The notes under the pieces were generated by a model. The model was not told where the DNA came from, made no database searches, and saw nothing but the letters and a program-made list of their open reading frames with translations. 64,000 nucleotides of DNA, from positions 2,724,781 to 2,788,780 of the forward strand of contig JAKSZT010054399.1 in NCBI GenBank assembly GCA_026826555.1, read 5' to 3'. Below, in pieces: positions 31,553-43,899 of the stretch. This DNA is from Tolypeutes matacus. Its lineage: Eukaryota > Chordata > Mammalia > Cingulata > Chlamyphoridae. Made by a program: the position numbers and the translations under genes. Positions within the stretch are counted from its first letter, which is position 1. Each line of letters starts with the position of its first letter.

Positions 31553-34299
31553 ATTCAGTGTCTATCTTTGCCTAATGATATATGAGGAATTGTAGGAAAT
31601 TAGGCTAAAGCAATGGGCTTAATGCAGTGAGAAGAGGGCTGGGCTGGAAGGAAATCAAACTGAGTTTTGACTATGTGCCAGAGGCTGTGAACTGAGGCTG
31701 GGAGCCCAAGTAAGAGACGCTCCTGCATCCAAGGGCAAGGAAGTTGGGGAGGTGGTGAATGTTATGATTGAGGCAGGCGGAGTTTGCACAGGGCAGGGGC
31801 CCTCAACCCCCCTTTGTTTCAGGTTGTGAGGAGAAGAGAAGGCCTCCACCTACCTGAGGCCAAGGGCCTTCATTGTCAACATTCACAGGCAGGTAAACAA
31901 GCACAGAACAGTTGAAGGCTAAGACCTGCTGGAAAAGGGTGACATTACCCAGGGCAAGTACCTTGAGTGGTCTTGTGGGGCATTCCTCACCTTGCCTGCT
32001 TCTGCTGCTGCTACCTTTCTAGTCTCCTGCTCTGTACCTCACGATTTTGCCTACTTGTGCCTCCTACGCCATGCGTCTGCTTCCTGCCTCTTATTTTGCT
32101 GTCTCTCAGCTTGCTGCTGCCGCGAACTGACAGTCTCACAGTTGAACTTCCTGAGAGAAGATCTGATGGGTACCGACTCATTATTACAGCGTAGAGGTTC
32201 CCTAATAGGCAGAGATTTCATGCTCCTTCTTGTTAGCAGCCACTGGCCAGCTTTTGGCTGACTCAGCGGCTGATCATCTCATCAGCTGTGGTGGGCGGCC
32301 ATGTTAGATTTTGGTGGCCTGTGACTAAAGAATTGCCTGAGGTAAGCCCATTCCTCAGAGACATGCTGTGGGCCGTTGCAAAGAGCTGGCCTTTGTTGGT
32401 ATGGAGTGCTTGTGTCTACAAGTTTGAGCTGAACTGCTCTGCCTAACAAAGAGGAAAAGATTCCAAATTTGAGTTTCTGGGTAAATCCTGGAGAGATGGG
32501 CCCTCTGGTGACAGGGTACCTGAGAAGAATTTGGGAATATTCACCGTGGATTCTTAATGTATGCATGCTGCCTTCTTTCCTCTTGCCCCTCTATAATGCT
32601 TATTAATTATTTGGTGGGAACGGTGTTGAATATCGTGGGGGGAGGGATCAACACGATACAGCCAGAAACAGTGTGTGAAGGTGAGGGACCCAGAGGCAGA
32701 GGGAATCATGGGAGAGTAAGCTTTTCCAATTGGCTGAAATTACAGGGAAGACTTTGGACACTCAGAGGCCTAGGATTAGGTGTTCAGGTTGAGGTTATCC
32801 AAATCTCCAAGGGATAGGGAGATCCTTCTTAACCCATGGCATGCCGTAAAACAACAGGCACTGTGGTGTCCAGGGGTAAAGATGGGATTAGACACCAAAC
32901 GAATTAAACGACCAAATGGCTGGATGAGGTGAAAAGCCAGGAAGGAGGTAGGAAGCCAGAGTGGAAGGCAGCAGACAGGAGGGCAGACAGCACAACCAAG
33001 AGGGCTCCAGAAGTGCTGGAATGTGGGGCCAGGGTCTTTTGTATAGGGGTGGCCTCCTGGGAGGGTGGGGGCCATCTTTTAAAGACACTGTGATGATTGG
33101 AGAAAGGCAAGCAAGAACGATGGCATGAGAATCAGACACCCAGTCTCAACATGTCACTCTCCATTGGAGCAGGCTCTGCTAGATGGAACAAAGGCCCTCA
33201 GAAAAACACTGTGCCAATCTGTTTTCCTTCTTTTCTCCCTTTTCCTTCAGTATCTCCAATTCCCCATTCCCCTGGACCCTCTGTGAAAGATAGACCCACC
33301 TTCCATGACAGCGTTGTTAAAACCCAACCTTGGTACATGCCATTAAAATGAATGAATCAAAGCTAAGGAGGCAAGCTGTGGAGGGGAATTTTGAGACTGC
33401 TTCAGTGGTGGTCACCTGCCTTCTTTTGGCTATAATAGGAGTCATGCAGCTTAAAAACCCTGACTGCTGATTTGAAAATTTACTCCACGCTGTGATTGAT
33501 AATAGAAGCTTTCAGGAAGGAATAAAAAAGAGGGGGAGGGGATGGCAAGCAAGTGCTGGGGAAACATTTGTGGATGCATGTTCAGATGTTGGAAACAAGG
33601 AAGAATTAAACTCTCTTGGGTCTACAGTACAGGTGGGGAAACAGAGGCCCAGAGAAGAAAAGGAGACTTGCAAGCATTCATATCCATCTTGGCATTATTT
33701 TTCAAAATGGTGCAGTGACCAGGTCACTGCCTGTGGCTTATTTTGAGCCAGCTGTTGGCAGAGAAGTGGGGCCCGGCCATTGACACAAGATCCACCTCCA
33801 ATTTCTTGTTCCTGTTCTGTCATTCCGACATTTGTAGTAGCTTTTTGGCCATTCCTGTGAAGCCTGTGGACAATGGGCCACTTAGAAAGCTGAATGAGGC
33901 AGATGTTAAAAAAGTACAATAAAAAAGAATATTCTGTTTGACAGGGGACTTCTCCAAAGAGGGAAGGCCTCTCCCTGTCTTTCCCTGTTAGCTTTTGTAG
34001 CAGGGTCCTTCCCCTCACCTGGAAGCCTTCCTCAGAGCCTTGGTTCATTAAGGGATTCCCTGAGGGATCATTGGTGGTTCAGGTTTTAATGGAAGGATGC
34101 TAGATAGGACCTGGCTTCATAGATGCTGAGGTTGGGGCTGAGGTGGCTGAGGTGAGCTCTACTGTTCTTTGTTGTCAACGATCAAAGGAAGGGAGGGAAG
34201 AAGGAAGGACCTCCTAGCCACTGTCATGTATTCTTAGAATCTTAAGCAAGGGTTTTCTCATACTGGAGGAGACTTAAAGTCTAGAAGACTGAGTCCTAA
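31553..34299. other. no recognisable gene or repeat
   Basis: About 2.7 kb of mixed sequence. A short MIR-like core (TGGGGAAACAGAGGCCCAGAGAAG) lies near 33632-33655. Purine-rich tracts are present. Open frames such as 33695-34048 minus have no domain signature. Confidence 0.3.
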
Positions 34300-34468
34300 G
34301 ACACAGCTGCACAGTCAAATCACTTGAATGATGGAAAAAATGCCAACGCCTGGGCCCCACCCCGGAAGATTCTGATTGACTCGGCCTGGGGTGGAGCCCA
34401 GGCACCTCCACTCTCAAGGTCTTCCCTGGAGATTCCAATGCACAGCCAGAATCAAGAATTCCTGTTCT
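34300..34468. repeat. MER5A-type non-autonomous DNA transposon (Charlie-related)
   Basis: GCACAGTCAAATCACTTGAATG, AATGCCAACGCCTGGGCCCCACCCCGG, GATTCTGATTGACTCGGCCTGGGGTGGAGCCCAGGCACC and GAGATTCCAATGCACAGCCAGAATC follow MER5A in order. The element is near-palindromic, so strand is not assigned. Confidence 0.88.
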
Positions 34469-34899
34469 AGATGTACCCTTCCTGGCAACCAGAAACAGCT
34501 GTTGGGAATATAACCTTTGGAAAGCAGAGCTGTTTTACACCGTGAAAGTGTTGGGAGCTTGAGTGGAAAAACGCTGCTGTACTCCAAAGAGCGGGAGTAA
34601 GAGATTTTGATACCACCAACGTGACCTTGGGGAGAGACTTTGTTAAAAGGTCCATCTCACCGACCTGGGGAGTGGGGGACTCTGATCTCCGACCAGGGGC
34701 TAGTAAGCTGTGTGCTCCCCGAACTTGAGGGGAGCAACCTTTGAGGACATTCTGCCTCTTTCCTCCACTGCCATGTTTCCCAAGCTCTGTGATCCGTGGT
34801 TTGGTTTCCTGAACTGACCTACCCCCTAGGAAGGGAGCAACCCTGCGCAGGCAGCTGGTCTCAGTTCTTGGGCCAGGAATACAGTAGAACCTTATATAA

Positions 34900-35130
34900 C
34901 CCTGTAATTGAGCCCTTGGAAAGAAACGCCTGCCTCATGTGAAAAGGCTTAATGAGAGGTGAACAATTAACGGGAGGACGGGGCTCTGTTCCCAGACAGA
35001 CTTGGAGCTAGTGGTGACTCGTGTGCGGGGGCTTGGAGTCGTGCTCGTTTGTGACTCATTCATGCCTCGCCCAGCTCACGACAGGCACACACTGATGTCT
35101 CAATAGTTCATCCTACGGCAGGGATCCTGC
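34900..35130. promoter_or_regulatory. CpG-retaining repeat-free segment, candidate regulatory element
   Basis: Within ordinary sequence this stretch keeps many CpGs (for example CGGGAGGACGGGGC and CTCGTGTGCGGGGG) and carries an AP-1-like TGACTCA at about 35053. No repeat is recognised. A conserved enhancer-like role is only an inference from composition. Confidence 0.25.
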
Positions 35131-35689
35131 TTTGGTCTTGGTCTTGCCCTGCAAGCTCAGCTTTGATGTTTGAAAGGCACTGCTTATGTCCTTTAAGAAT
35201 CCTTTTGTGGAGCCATCTTTTCTTTCCTTTCATCTGTGCTAGTTGCCTGGTGTCTCCTTTTACTCCCTGGCCAGTTATTCACGAGTAAGAGGAGCGGTTT
35301 TTCTGACTTAGTCCCCGTGTACATCAGAAGGCACTCTGGCTCCCCCCTCGACTTCCCTGGTCCTTAGTTTTCTCACTGAGGAGGACAGATGACTGCTCCC
35401 CATTCTGTTATTACAGGTTATTACAGGTACAGGTGTAGAGAAGTGGGCCAATTAAAAAACCACTTGAGTACTCAAAATGAATGCATTAATAAAGGGAAAG
35501 CCACACTGGTCCAAAGGCAGGGCTTCTAAGCCTGTTTCATTTGGTGCATCTGTATCTTCCTCTGCAATTAAGTCGTTGTCATTTTAATACAGTTCGAGTC
35601 TCTTTGTTTTGGATAATATGAACCTATTTTTCTAGGCTCTGTTGTTCTTTGACTAATAACAATAAAATATAATAATGATAGTAATGGAG

Positions 35690-35801
35690 ATATTGATGAT
35701 GATAATAATAACTTCCATATTTTGAGAGTGCATGTCAGGTACTTGTGTGAGGGTTTCAATGACATTACCAAATTCAGTCCTCACATAGGTTCAGTGTAGT
35801 T

Positions 35802-35833
<32 letters not shown>

Positions 35834-35900
35834 CCTCATTTTATAAATGAGGGAAGAGTTGGAATTCAAATCTCTGTCAATCTGACTCCACATCTCATTC
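35690..35900 (+). repeat. MIR SINE with internal (ATT)n expansion
   Basis: TTTTGAGAGTGCATGTCAGGTACTTG...TCAGTCCTCACATAGG...TTAGTATTATT(ATT)nATCCTCATTTTATAAATGAGGGAAGAG is MIR, with the ATTATTATCCCCATTTTACAG position expanded to about nine ATT units (35805-35833). Confidence 0.85.
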
Positions 35901-35904
35901 CCAG

Positions 35905-36390
35905 CCATGTTCATTCTGAGCCACACTGGAGTGAAACTGATCATCTCATCCGAGCTTGTGGCTTTAAATCCATCGATGTGGTGGATGAATCTCAAATGTC
36001 TCTCTCTAACCTAGAGGTTCCCTTGAGCTGAAGGCTTGGCTATCCAACTCTCTACAGACATCTTCAGTTGGATTCCTAAGAGGCCCCTCAAACTTAGCCT
36101 ACTCTACTGGAGCCCGATTGTCTTCACCCTTCACAAATGTGTTCCTCCCACAGTCCTCTCTACTCTGAGTAAATTTGTCTCCATTCAGTTACTCAGGCCA
36201 AAGTGTGGCAGTCACCCCTGACTCCAATCTCTCATCACTCCCAGCATCCAATCCATTAGCAAACCCAATGGGACGCAGCACCCCCATAGTTACTGTCCTC
36301 CCACGGTCTAGTCTCAACACAGCAGTCAGAGTGAGTCAGCTTATGTCACTCTCTTGCTCAGAATACCTTGGGGCCTTCTTGTCTCATTCA
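35905..36390 (+). repeat. L2 LINE, 5' part of an interrupted copy
   Basis: TGGCTATCCAACTCTCTACAGACATCTTCAGTTGGATTCC, CCCCTGACTCCAATCTCTCATCACTCCCAGCATCCAATCC and AGTCAGAGTGAGTCAGCTTATGTCACTC follow L2 in order. It stops near 36390, and the copy resumes at 36990. Confidence 0.85.
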
Positions 36391-36989
36391 GAGATTGCCA
36401 GTTGTTAAGTTGTTGCCTCTCAACCTCAAACCCATCCTTCTATACTCAATTTTATGTTGCTGAGGCAAGGCCGCAGAAACCCCCATTTTCCCTTTGTCAG
36501 CTAGTTCCCTGTCCAGCTCAGCCAGTAGGGGATGCTAGAGGGGATTCTGGACGAGGGAGGAGGGATTTGCTCCTCCCTGGCTTGTTTTGTACAGGTTTTC
36601 TGTTTGCTATTCCTGTGAGCGGCACCCCAGCCCTGCTGCCTCACCCTGGCAGCGGCAATTCCTTCCTTAAGCAGAAGGTAAATCCACTTTGTGATTTCTC
36701 TTTCACTCAGGAACCAGCCTCATTGTGTCACCTCAGCAACACCAGTACCCGCTGCCCTCACCCCCTCAGAGGGGCTTCAGGCTTATGAAGCCCTCTTCTG
36801 AATTTCTAAGTTTTAATAATACAGCCTCTCCCATTGTTCCCCCAGCCCTAGGTACTGCCTTCCCGGTTGCTACCTCTGAGACACCTTAGAGTTCTCTTTC
36901 TACCCTTTCAGTTACCTGGTTAATCACTAATTAATAGTCCTTTACATTACATTAGCTCTGTTGAAATAACTGGTGAGCCTCGTGTCTCC
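36391..36989. other. 600-bp insertion inside L2, unassigned
   Basis: The L2 reading stops at about 36390 and resumes at about 36990. The intervening 600 bp looks like an interspersed element (CAGCTCAGCCAGTAGGGGATGCTAGAGGG..., an AGCGGCAC segment and a TTAATAATACAGCCTC end), but I cannot name it. No flanking duplication was found. Confidence 0.45.
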
Positions 36990-37535
36990 TGACAAAAGTG
37001 CCAAAAAGTAAGCCAAAGTGCTGAAAGTGGCCTTTAAGGTTGTACGTGCTCTGGCTTCCCAGCACCACTCCTGCACTTGCCATTTTGCTTCTTGGTCATT
37101 CTCCTCTAGCTCCTCTGGCTTCTTGCTATCCTGCAAACTCACGATATATTCTCCTACCATAGGACCTTGCTCTTTTCTGTTCCCTTTGTCTGAAAAACTC
37201 CATCCTAGAATTCTGCACATTTTTTCTTCACCTCCTTCAGGTCTCCCTGAAATGACACCTCTTCAACGAGGCCTTCTGGAGCATTCTCCCACCCATGGAC
37301 ATTTCCTGTCCTCCTTAATGTGCCTTGTTTTTCCCATAGCATCTACCAACATCTAGTAGTCTACATATTTACTTGTTTAGTTGTTAATTGCCTGTCTCCC
37401 CCAACTAACATATAAACTCCAGGAAGGCAGAGACTTTGCCTGTTTTGGTGATTGCTACATACCAGTGGTTGGAACAGGGAATGAAGCACATAGTAAATGG
37501 TTGATATGTATTTGTTGAATGAATACATAAACAGA
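36990..37535 (+). repeat. L2 LINE 3' end
   Basis: GGCCTTTAAGGTTGTACGTGCTCTGGC, CTTCAGGTCTCCCTGAAATGACACCTCTTCAACGAGGCCTTC, GCCTGTCTCCCCCAACTAACATATAAACTCCAGGAAGGCAGAGACTTTGCCTG and a final TATTTGTTGAATGAATAC are diagnostic of the L2 3' end. Confidence 0.95.
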
Positions 37536-38719
37536 AATTCTGGACTCTCGGGACTATGACCACCAGAGTGTTGGTGGCTCTGCCCTAGTGCTACAGGTGG
37601 GATCTTGAAGAAGATGCTGATCTCATGGGTAAGTGGCTACTGGTACTTTCTATACTGATATGTGAGCAGTTGACATGGGACTGGGGAGTGCTTTTGAAGG
37701 ATAAATATTTCTTTTTTTACTCTCCTTTTTCTCAATTGCTGTTGTTAGACCTGCAAAAGCTGCTGAAACTATGGCATCTCAACTTTACCCTCAATTTCCA
37801 CTCTCAATGGCTCTTGAACTGACAGACCTTGAGGGGCTGCTTTGCTAGAACACTGTCCTGAGAACTTTATAGAACATCCTAGGTGGTCACCAGCTCCTAT
37901 GAGCTGAATTCATAATGAAAGATCCTGGGAATGTTGGTTGTTGGCCTTCCATTGTCATCTCTGTGTAGACTTTGTCTGCTGTGTGGGCTACCACACCTCA
38001 CTTCTGAAATGAGACCCAGCTCCCTAATCCAGAGGACAAAATTTTCAGATCTGGAAAGGCCAGAAAAAAATTCACAATTACCTGAGACACAGAAGTACCC
38101 TCAGAAGGTTGAACCCTAAAACCATCAGCCTTACAGAGTAGGCCCTGCCTTGCTGGGTTGTGGGTAAGCTTCCTGGATTACAATGGCAGATGCTGGGTTC
38201 TCCCTGACACGATTCATCTGTTCAGTCTTGTTTGCCTTGGCTTTCAGCCACCTGCATTTCAGAAGGTGCTGAGCTGGCCACTGGGCTTGGCCCCAGGACT
38301 CAGGTGTGAGTGGTGCCATGATAAATGCTAGTGGCAATCCTGGGCTGCTGATTTGAAAGGAAGCTCAACATACTGGCTTTCAGCGGATCAGCTTTGCTTG
38401 GCTACCTGTGAATTTTCACTTTGGAAAATGAGGGCTCAAGTCTTAATCTAGACAGACTTTTTCAAGCTGCTGTGCTTCTGGTGTCAGATAACTAAATAGG
38501 AACCCTGTGAAGGTGGGTGCTGTCTGTGCTGCCCTTGAAAGGAGAGCCTATGAAAGGAGAGCCTTAAGTACACAAACCCCTCATTCTAAGAGTTGCATTT
38601 TGCTCCTTTTGGCTCCTACTGCTACTACAGTCTTAGTTTACTGTGCCATATTTGAAACAAAAAGTCTGAGTTGTGATTTAACTTTTCAAATGCAGGCTGC
38701 CTGTAGGTAACAAATAATT
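37536..38719. other. no recognisable gene or repeat
   Basis: Nothing was recognised. Short frames have no motifs. Confidence 0.35.
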
Positions 38720-39060
38720 AACAAGCACTCTCAGAATACCCAGCACTTGGTTACTGTCCTCAGGAAGCCCACAATCTATTTAATAGGAGACAATAAAACA
38801 AGAATATATTATATTAAAACATTTGGTCCAGACAGACATGCTATAGAATCTCAGGGAAAGAACAGCTAAGTATGGGCCTGGGTTTGCAGGAGAAGGCTCC
38901 ACGGGAGTTTGAAGTGGCCTTGAGGAAAGAGTGGAGATTTAAATTGACGGGGAGAATGGGAGAACACCCCGAGGCCAGGGGCTGTCTGGGCAGGGCTTTG
39001 GTGGTGAGAATAGGCATAGAGTACCAGATGTTAGGCAAGTGGATTATCATCTCCAAGGGA
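38720..39060 (+). repeat. old repeat (family Y)
   Basis: GTCCTCAGGAAGCCCACAATCTATTTAATAGGAGACAATAAAACAAG, GGAGAAGGCTCCACGGG and CCCCGAGGCCAGGGGCTGTCTGGGCAGGGC follow the same ancient pattern as 23815 and 44700. The family name is not certain. Confidence 0.4.
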
Positions 39061-39229
39061 ATCATAGAGGGAGATGAGCAAATGGAAAAGAACAGATCAT
39101 TGGAAGACACCCAACCTGTTTCCATAGATGGGATATGTGCATAAAAAAGATGTATCAGACTGTTGTCTGTGCAATTTAAAATATTAAAAGAAGATGCAAG
39201 GAAAAAAGATAAATACATGCTGACCTACC

Positions 39230-39790
39230 TTGAAGTCAAATGAAAGGTTTACTTCAGAAGAGGAGTAAGCTCCCAGAGCAGGCTTTGGAAAGGAATGTAG
39301 AAAGAGAATAGATCTTAGAAGAGAAAAGAGGATGGGGGGAGAGGCAGGGGAAAGGGGTGTGTGGTAGGTGAAGTGGGACTCAAAGACTAAGCTTACTCTA
39401 GGAGATCTCTGGCTACTTGGTGAAGAAGAAGATGGTGTTTAGCCAGGACTGGGGTCTTAAGACACAACGAGAAGGTCTGCAGCAGTCATGCTGAGGCAAA
39501 GAGCCAGAGAGTAGAGGAGGGGTCAATACCATGATGGCCTAAGTTAGTGGTAGGCCAGGTCTGTGGGTTTGGGCCCTCCTCCAGGTGTGTGTTGTGATTC
39601 AAGAGACTGGGATTGGGCATTGGTGAGGCTGACTTGAAGAGAGGGTGTGAGAGGATGAAAGTTTAGTTGCTGATGAAGACAGCATTTGTAGAGCTGAGTA
39701 TGAGGTCACTCGGGGAGGGTGGTGGGGGTTCTGGGAAATGGGAGAAGAGCCTGCTGGGGATGGGGGTGTTAGGTGGTTAAACGTCTTCTG
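39230..39790. other. purine-rich stretch, possibly worn LINE
   Basis: Strongly AG-rich plus strand with phrases (GAGATCTCTGGCTACTTGG, AGTTAGTGGTAGGCCAGGTC) resembling internal parts of an old mammalian LINE-like repeat. I cannot name it or give firm edges. Confidence 0.3.
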
Positions 39791-39814
39791 GGTATTATTT
39801 TTGTTAGAGCCTAA

Positions 39815-39995
39815 AGTTGAAAAGCACAGGATTAGACTTAGTTTGGAAAGTCAACTCCATCGTTTTTCTGTGAGATGTTGGGCAAGTCACCCAACCTTTC
39901 ACCCTTGGCTTTCTCGTCTGTAAAATAGGAATAACAATACCTTCCTTATGGGGCTATGGTTGAAGGTAAATAGTAGGTCCCACCAAATGGGGACT
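39815..39995 (-). repeat. MIR SINE, antisense
   Basis: GATGTTGGGCAAGTCACCCAACC...TCGTCTGTAAAATAGGAATAACAATACCTTCCTTATGGGGCTATGG is the reverse complement of MIR (GGGCAAGTTACTTAACC, CATCTGTAAAATGGGGATAATAATA). Confidence 0.88.
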
Positions 39996-40229
39996 GTTGT
40001 TATTTCGAAATTAGAAAAATTTTAGGAAAGAGAACTTTGTGTGTTTCAGTTTGAGTTGCTCATCAGTCCTGTCTATTCCCCCGCCCCCATCTGTCCTTTC
40101 TCTTTCTCCTCCCTTGCTCAATTAGTAAACACATCTGCTTAGATTTGTCATTAGGAGTACCTCATGGTAAGCCCTGGTCACCTGAAGTCAATCAGTATTT
40201 TAAATTATGCTAATGATGCCACTTTGACG

Positions 40230-40520
40230 CACACTAAGGGAAGAATAGGGAATTAATCCTGTGAGTTAGGGCCGCTTGGCAAAGGCCAACAGTCTTCTGA
40301 AGCCAGTGGGGAGCTCTCTCCCAGACTCCCACGGGCTGACGACAGTCCCCTCCCACAGTCACTGAGTCAGGAATCACTGTGAGCTGAGTAATGTGTGCCT
40401 TTGCTGGGAGGGAAGTGGGCGGCACTAATCAGGGACACTGAGAGTGAATGACGCTGAGGCTGTGGGAAACTGTGGGGCAGCTCCGTGAGCCTGAAGTGTG
40501 GGCCAAAACCCAGTAGTCCC
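40230..40520. promoter_or_regulatory. candidate cis-regulatory block
   Basis: A repeat-free stretch with several known motif shapes close together: an NFI-like TTGGCAAAGGCCAA (spacing 4 instead of 5) at about 40276, a consensus AP-1 TGAGTCA at about 40363, an AP-1-like GAGTAATG, and retained CpGs. Clustering is suggestive only. Confidence 0.25.
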
Positions 40521-40774
40521 AGAGTGTGTTTCCAAAAGTAACTCACATCTGTGAAATACATTGGGGAAAATTAAATGAGTCCAAGCAGGAAACAAGTTCA
40601 ACTATATTTGGAAGCTATTTTAAAAAGGGGGAAAAACTCCCCAGAAGAAGACTTGATCTCACCTTTCACTTTTTATATAAAACATTTTCATTCACTCGCT
40701 CATCTTTTCTAGAGGTCTTTTAGCATTATTGTGTTCATTTGACAACCAGGATGTGTTCCTCTTTTGTACTGTGT

Positions 40775-41188
40775 TGTGGTAGGTTGAACTATGTGCTCCA
40801 GTAAAAAACAAACAAACAAATAAAAACCTGTTCTTGCTCTTAATCCCACTACTGTGGGTGTGAACGCATTGTAAACAGGACCTTTTGAAGAAGCTCTTTT
40901 TAATTAAGGTGTAACCAACTGAATCAGGATAGGTCTTAGGCCTTATAAAAGAGAAAAAGCCATAGAGAGGGGCCAGAAGCTGGAAGTCAGTGGAACCCAG
41001 AAGAGAAAGGAGAGGATATTGCCATGTGACAGGAAAGCCAAGGAACCCAAGGCTTGCCGCCAGCCAGAATGCTACCAACCCCGGGGGAATCAAGCCTTCA
41101 AGGCCTCTGAAACTGTGAGCCAATAAATTCCTGTTGTTAAGCCAACCCATTGTGTGGTATTTATCAGAGCAGCTGGGAAACTGAGGCA
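40775..41188 (+). mobile_element. solo LTR, family Q copy 2
   Basis: About 414 bp, starting TGTGGTAGGTTGAACTATGTG and ending GGAAACTGAGGCA, with the body matching 14836-15294: AGGGGCCAGAAGCTGGAAG, GAGGATATTGCCATGTGACAGGAAAGCC, and AACTGTGAGCCAATAAATTCC ahead of the end. It has AATAAA near 41121. The flanks (TGTGT and ATCTC) do not match, so the duplication has decayed or the edges differ. Confidence 0.82.
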
Positions 41189-42029
41189 ATCTCCCTCTCT
41201 TACTTCCATAGCGACCTGTCTTGCATGGAGCCCTGAGGATCCAGCCCACCCTCTCACCCCCTGCACTCAGGACAGGATGCTGGCTTCCTACACAGGCCAA
41301 CAGAAGCCCAGCAAGAGCAGTTACCTACCTGGGGGACCACGGAAGTCAGCGGGCCTGTCAAGACCAGAACCCTGGTCTCTTAACTGGTTCTGTAAATCCC
41401 CCAGTGGGATCCAGCTGAGATGTAATTTAGTTTTTAGGTCTTGGAAAACTCACTGCCATGTGCCATTTAAAAGGGTCTGGGAGTTTAGATCTTGCATGTA
41501 ACTTGCTATGTTAGCTTTGGGGAAAATATTTGCTTTTAGTTCCCAAGTGGTTTAAGTTCCTTCTCATCCTTAACCTGGCGTGTTAGAGAGAGCTGTTCTG
41601 TGCAACGCAGCAGGAGGCCGTGGGTTCAGGGGAGGGCGAGCGCCGTCAGCCTTATTACTAATGGCACTCCGGCAGCCTGCAGGAGCTCAGGCAAGATTTT
41701 CCCGGTTGGGTTGGCGGTTGTGTACATATTTTAGTCATCACAGAGTTGAGATGAGGGAGCTGAAGCAGATCACATGCAGCCTTTTAGATTTGGATTAAGG
41801 TTGGGAAGAACTTTCCCCTAACATACCAGACTAAGTCAAGTCTCACTGTGTTTTGTTTTTTTTTTTTTGGTTGTTGTTCCAAGTGACATTCAAGCTACTG
41901 CAGTTCTTCCAGCACCTCACATTTCGGCTATCGTTCAGGTGAACAGATGGATTATTCCAACTGAGAAGCTGGCTGTCTTCTTGGATTCTCCAGATGGTGA
42001 AACACTTCAGCATTAGAGAAGAGATGACT
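41189..42029. other. no recognisable gene or repeat
   Basis: No family was recognised. A T run lies at 41860-41869. Confidence 0.35.
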
Positions 42030-42175
42030 TAGTAATTGCATCTAATCCCAGTACCTCCTTCTGTGCCAATAAGCATGAGGCTGATATTATGCCCCCATTT
42101 TATGGGACTGATAGCTGAGGCACAGAAAGGAAAGTAGCTGGTTTAGTCATCTGATGAATCAAAGCATGATGTGCT
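42030..42175 (+). repeat. MIR SINE fragment
   Basis: GCTGATATTATGCCCCCATTTTATGGGACTGATAGCTGAGGCACAGAAAGGAAAGTAGC follows the MIR core. Confidence 0.75.
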
Positions 42176-43899
42176 CATCCTGAGGGTAGCCTCTGCGGAT
42201 ATTTGGTGTAGCCATACTAGTTATCAGCACTGCCTTTTCTCTCTCTCTCTCTCTCAAGCTAAGGCTAGAACTTCTTTTGTTGCACTATGAAAACTCCTTC
42301 CCCCCCTTTTTGTCCTGTTCTTGCATCATTGTTGACCTCTCAGTTGACTTTTGGATCCCACCATGTGGAAGGGTTAGGTTCTGAAGTCACCTTGGAAGGT
42401 GAAAATCTAGTATATTAAAAAAGATCACTCTTAAAAGGTTTTTTACCCATTTACCAATTACAGTATGCATGGTTTAAAGTATTGTATTTTTGTATGTATG
42501 AACATATGTCTATAATTAAGACTACATAAGCAACGTTATCTTTAAGCATTAGTGTATAGGCCAGAGGCTCTGAGAGATAAGCAGGAGCTAAAATTAATTT
42601 GGGGAAGAGGAGATTCACATCTCCTCTTGCTCACCCCAGGGCATTTGCTCACCGAGGGACATGGGGGTAGAATCACCCATGTTAATGGAAACTTTTCGCT
42701 TGTACCTTCACTCTCTCCTCACCCCACCTGTGTAGCTGGATTTGTATGAATTAAATGTGTGTATGATGCCATTTGTTGTATGTTTCACAAATGCTACCGT
42801 AAGTTAATGAATGTCATTGTGAAATATAAGAAAAAGAAAAAGGAAAACTTGTTTCCCAGTGCTTATTAGCAGGAAAACAAACTGATGAACTTTTTGTTTT
42901 TGCTTTTTTGGAGAGGGATCAGACTTCGTTATTATTAATGCTAAATTAATAGTTTACATGGGGGATATTACATTGTTTGCACCAATGAAATCAATGTCCT
43001 ATTGGAAAAGCTCGTGTTCTATTCTAGGATGCATTGGACCAGAAAGCACTAGCTGTGAACAGGTGGGAGGCATGTTAGAAAGCATTAGGGAAGAATTCTG
43101 GAATTGATAAAACTGAGTATTATAAGACAGGGCCTTTACATCTAAATACTTGACGCAGTAGTGGCTGGAGCCAGGAACTTCAAAGAAGTCACAGGCCGGG
43201 AGAAATCCCATTCTGGAAAAATTCCTCTCTGAAGCTGGATCCCTGATCATCTGGGTGGGCCATTTGTCTCTTTGCTCTCAGATCCATTCATTGTTCTTCC
43301 CCTGCTCTGTTTTGTATTGCACGGGACTGACCCCTACAGACCACATTCTCACTCTTGCCAAGTGGCTTCCAGCTAGGTTTCATCAGTGAGAGAAGGTTGG
43401 AGAAAGGGAGAGGCCAAGGTATCTCTGCCTCTTGTTTTCTGCTTGGGATAGTGTCTCTGGGGGCAGCTGGGTTTCGTCTGTGGTTTTAGCTCTTGCTGGG
43501 CCACCCCAGCCCAGGCACTGGTAATGCCACCTCCTCCCTTTATTTCCATGGCTTTCTGCCGTTGCTAATATCTGGGTTGCTTTGCCATACCCTGTTTGTG
43601 TTTTTAGCTCTTTTAATACCTTTGTGACAAGATCCTCACATTAAATTTTCTCTATTGAACTACCCAATATAGACTATGCTTTTGTTGTTGTTGTTTGTTT
43701 GTTTTCACCAAATCGTGGGTAGTGCACATCCTTGCTCCACCTTCCATCTTGGATCTTGTTTTTGGTTTGACAGGTGGGCTCCAAGGTCTGACCTCAGATT
43801 TAACCAACGCTTTGCTCTTTCTTTCTTTTTTAATTTAAAAATGTATTTTTTGGAGAACATGGAAATTCCTGTCATTTTTATGTAACATTTATGTAATCT
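42176..43899. other. mostly unassigned; (CT)n tract
   Basis: Contains a (CT)9-type microsatellite at 42238-42255 and no other recognised repeat. A TTG/TTTG low-complexity tract lies at 43682-43704. Confidence 0.4.
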
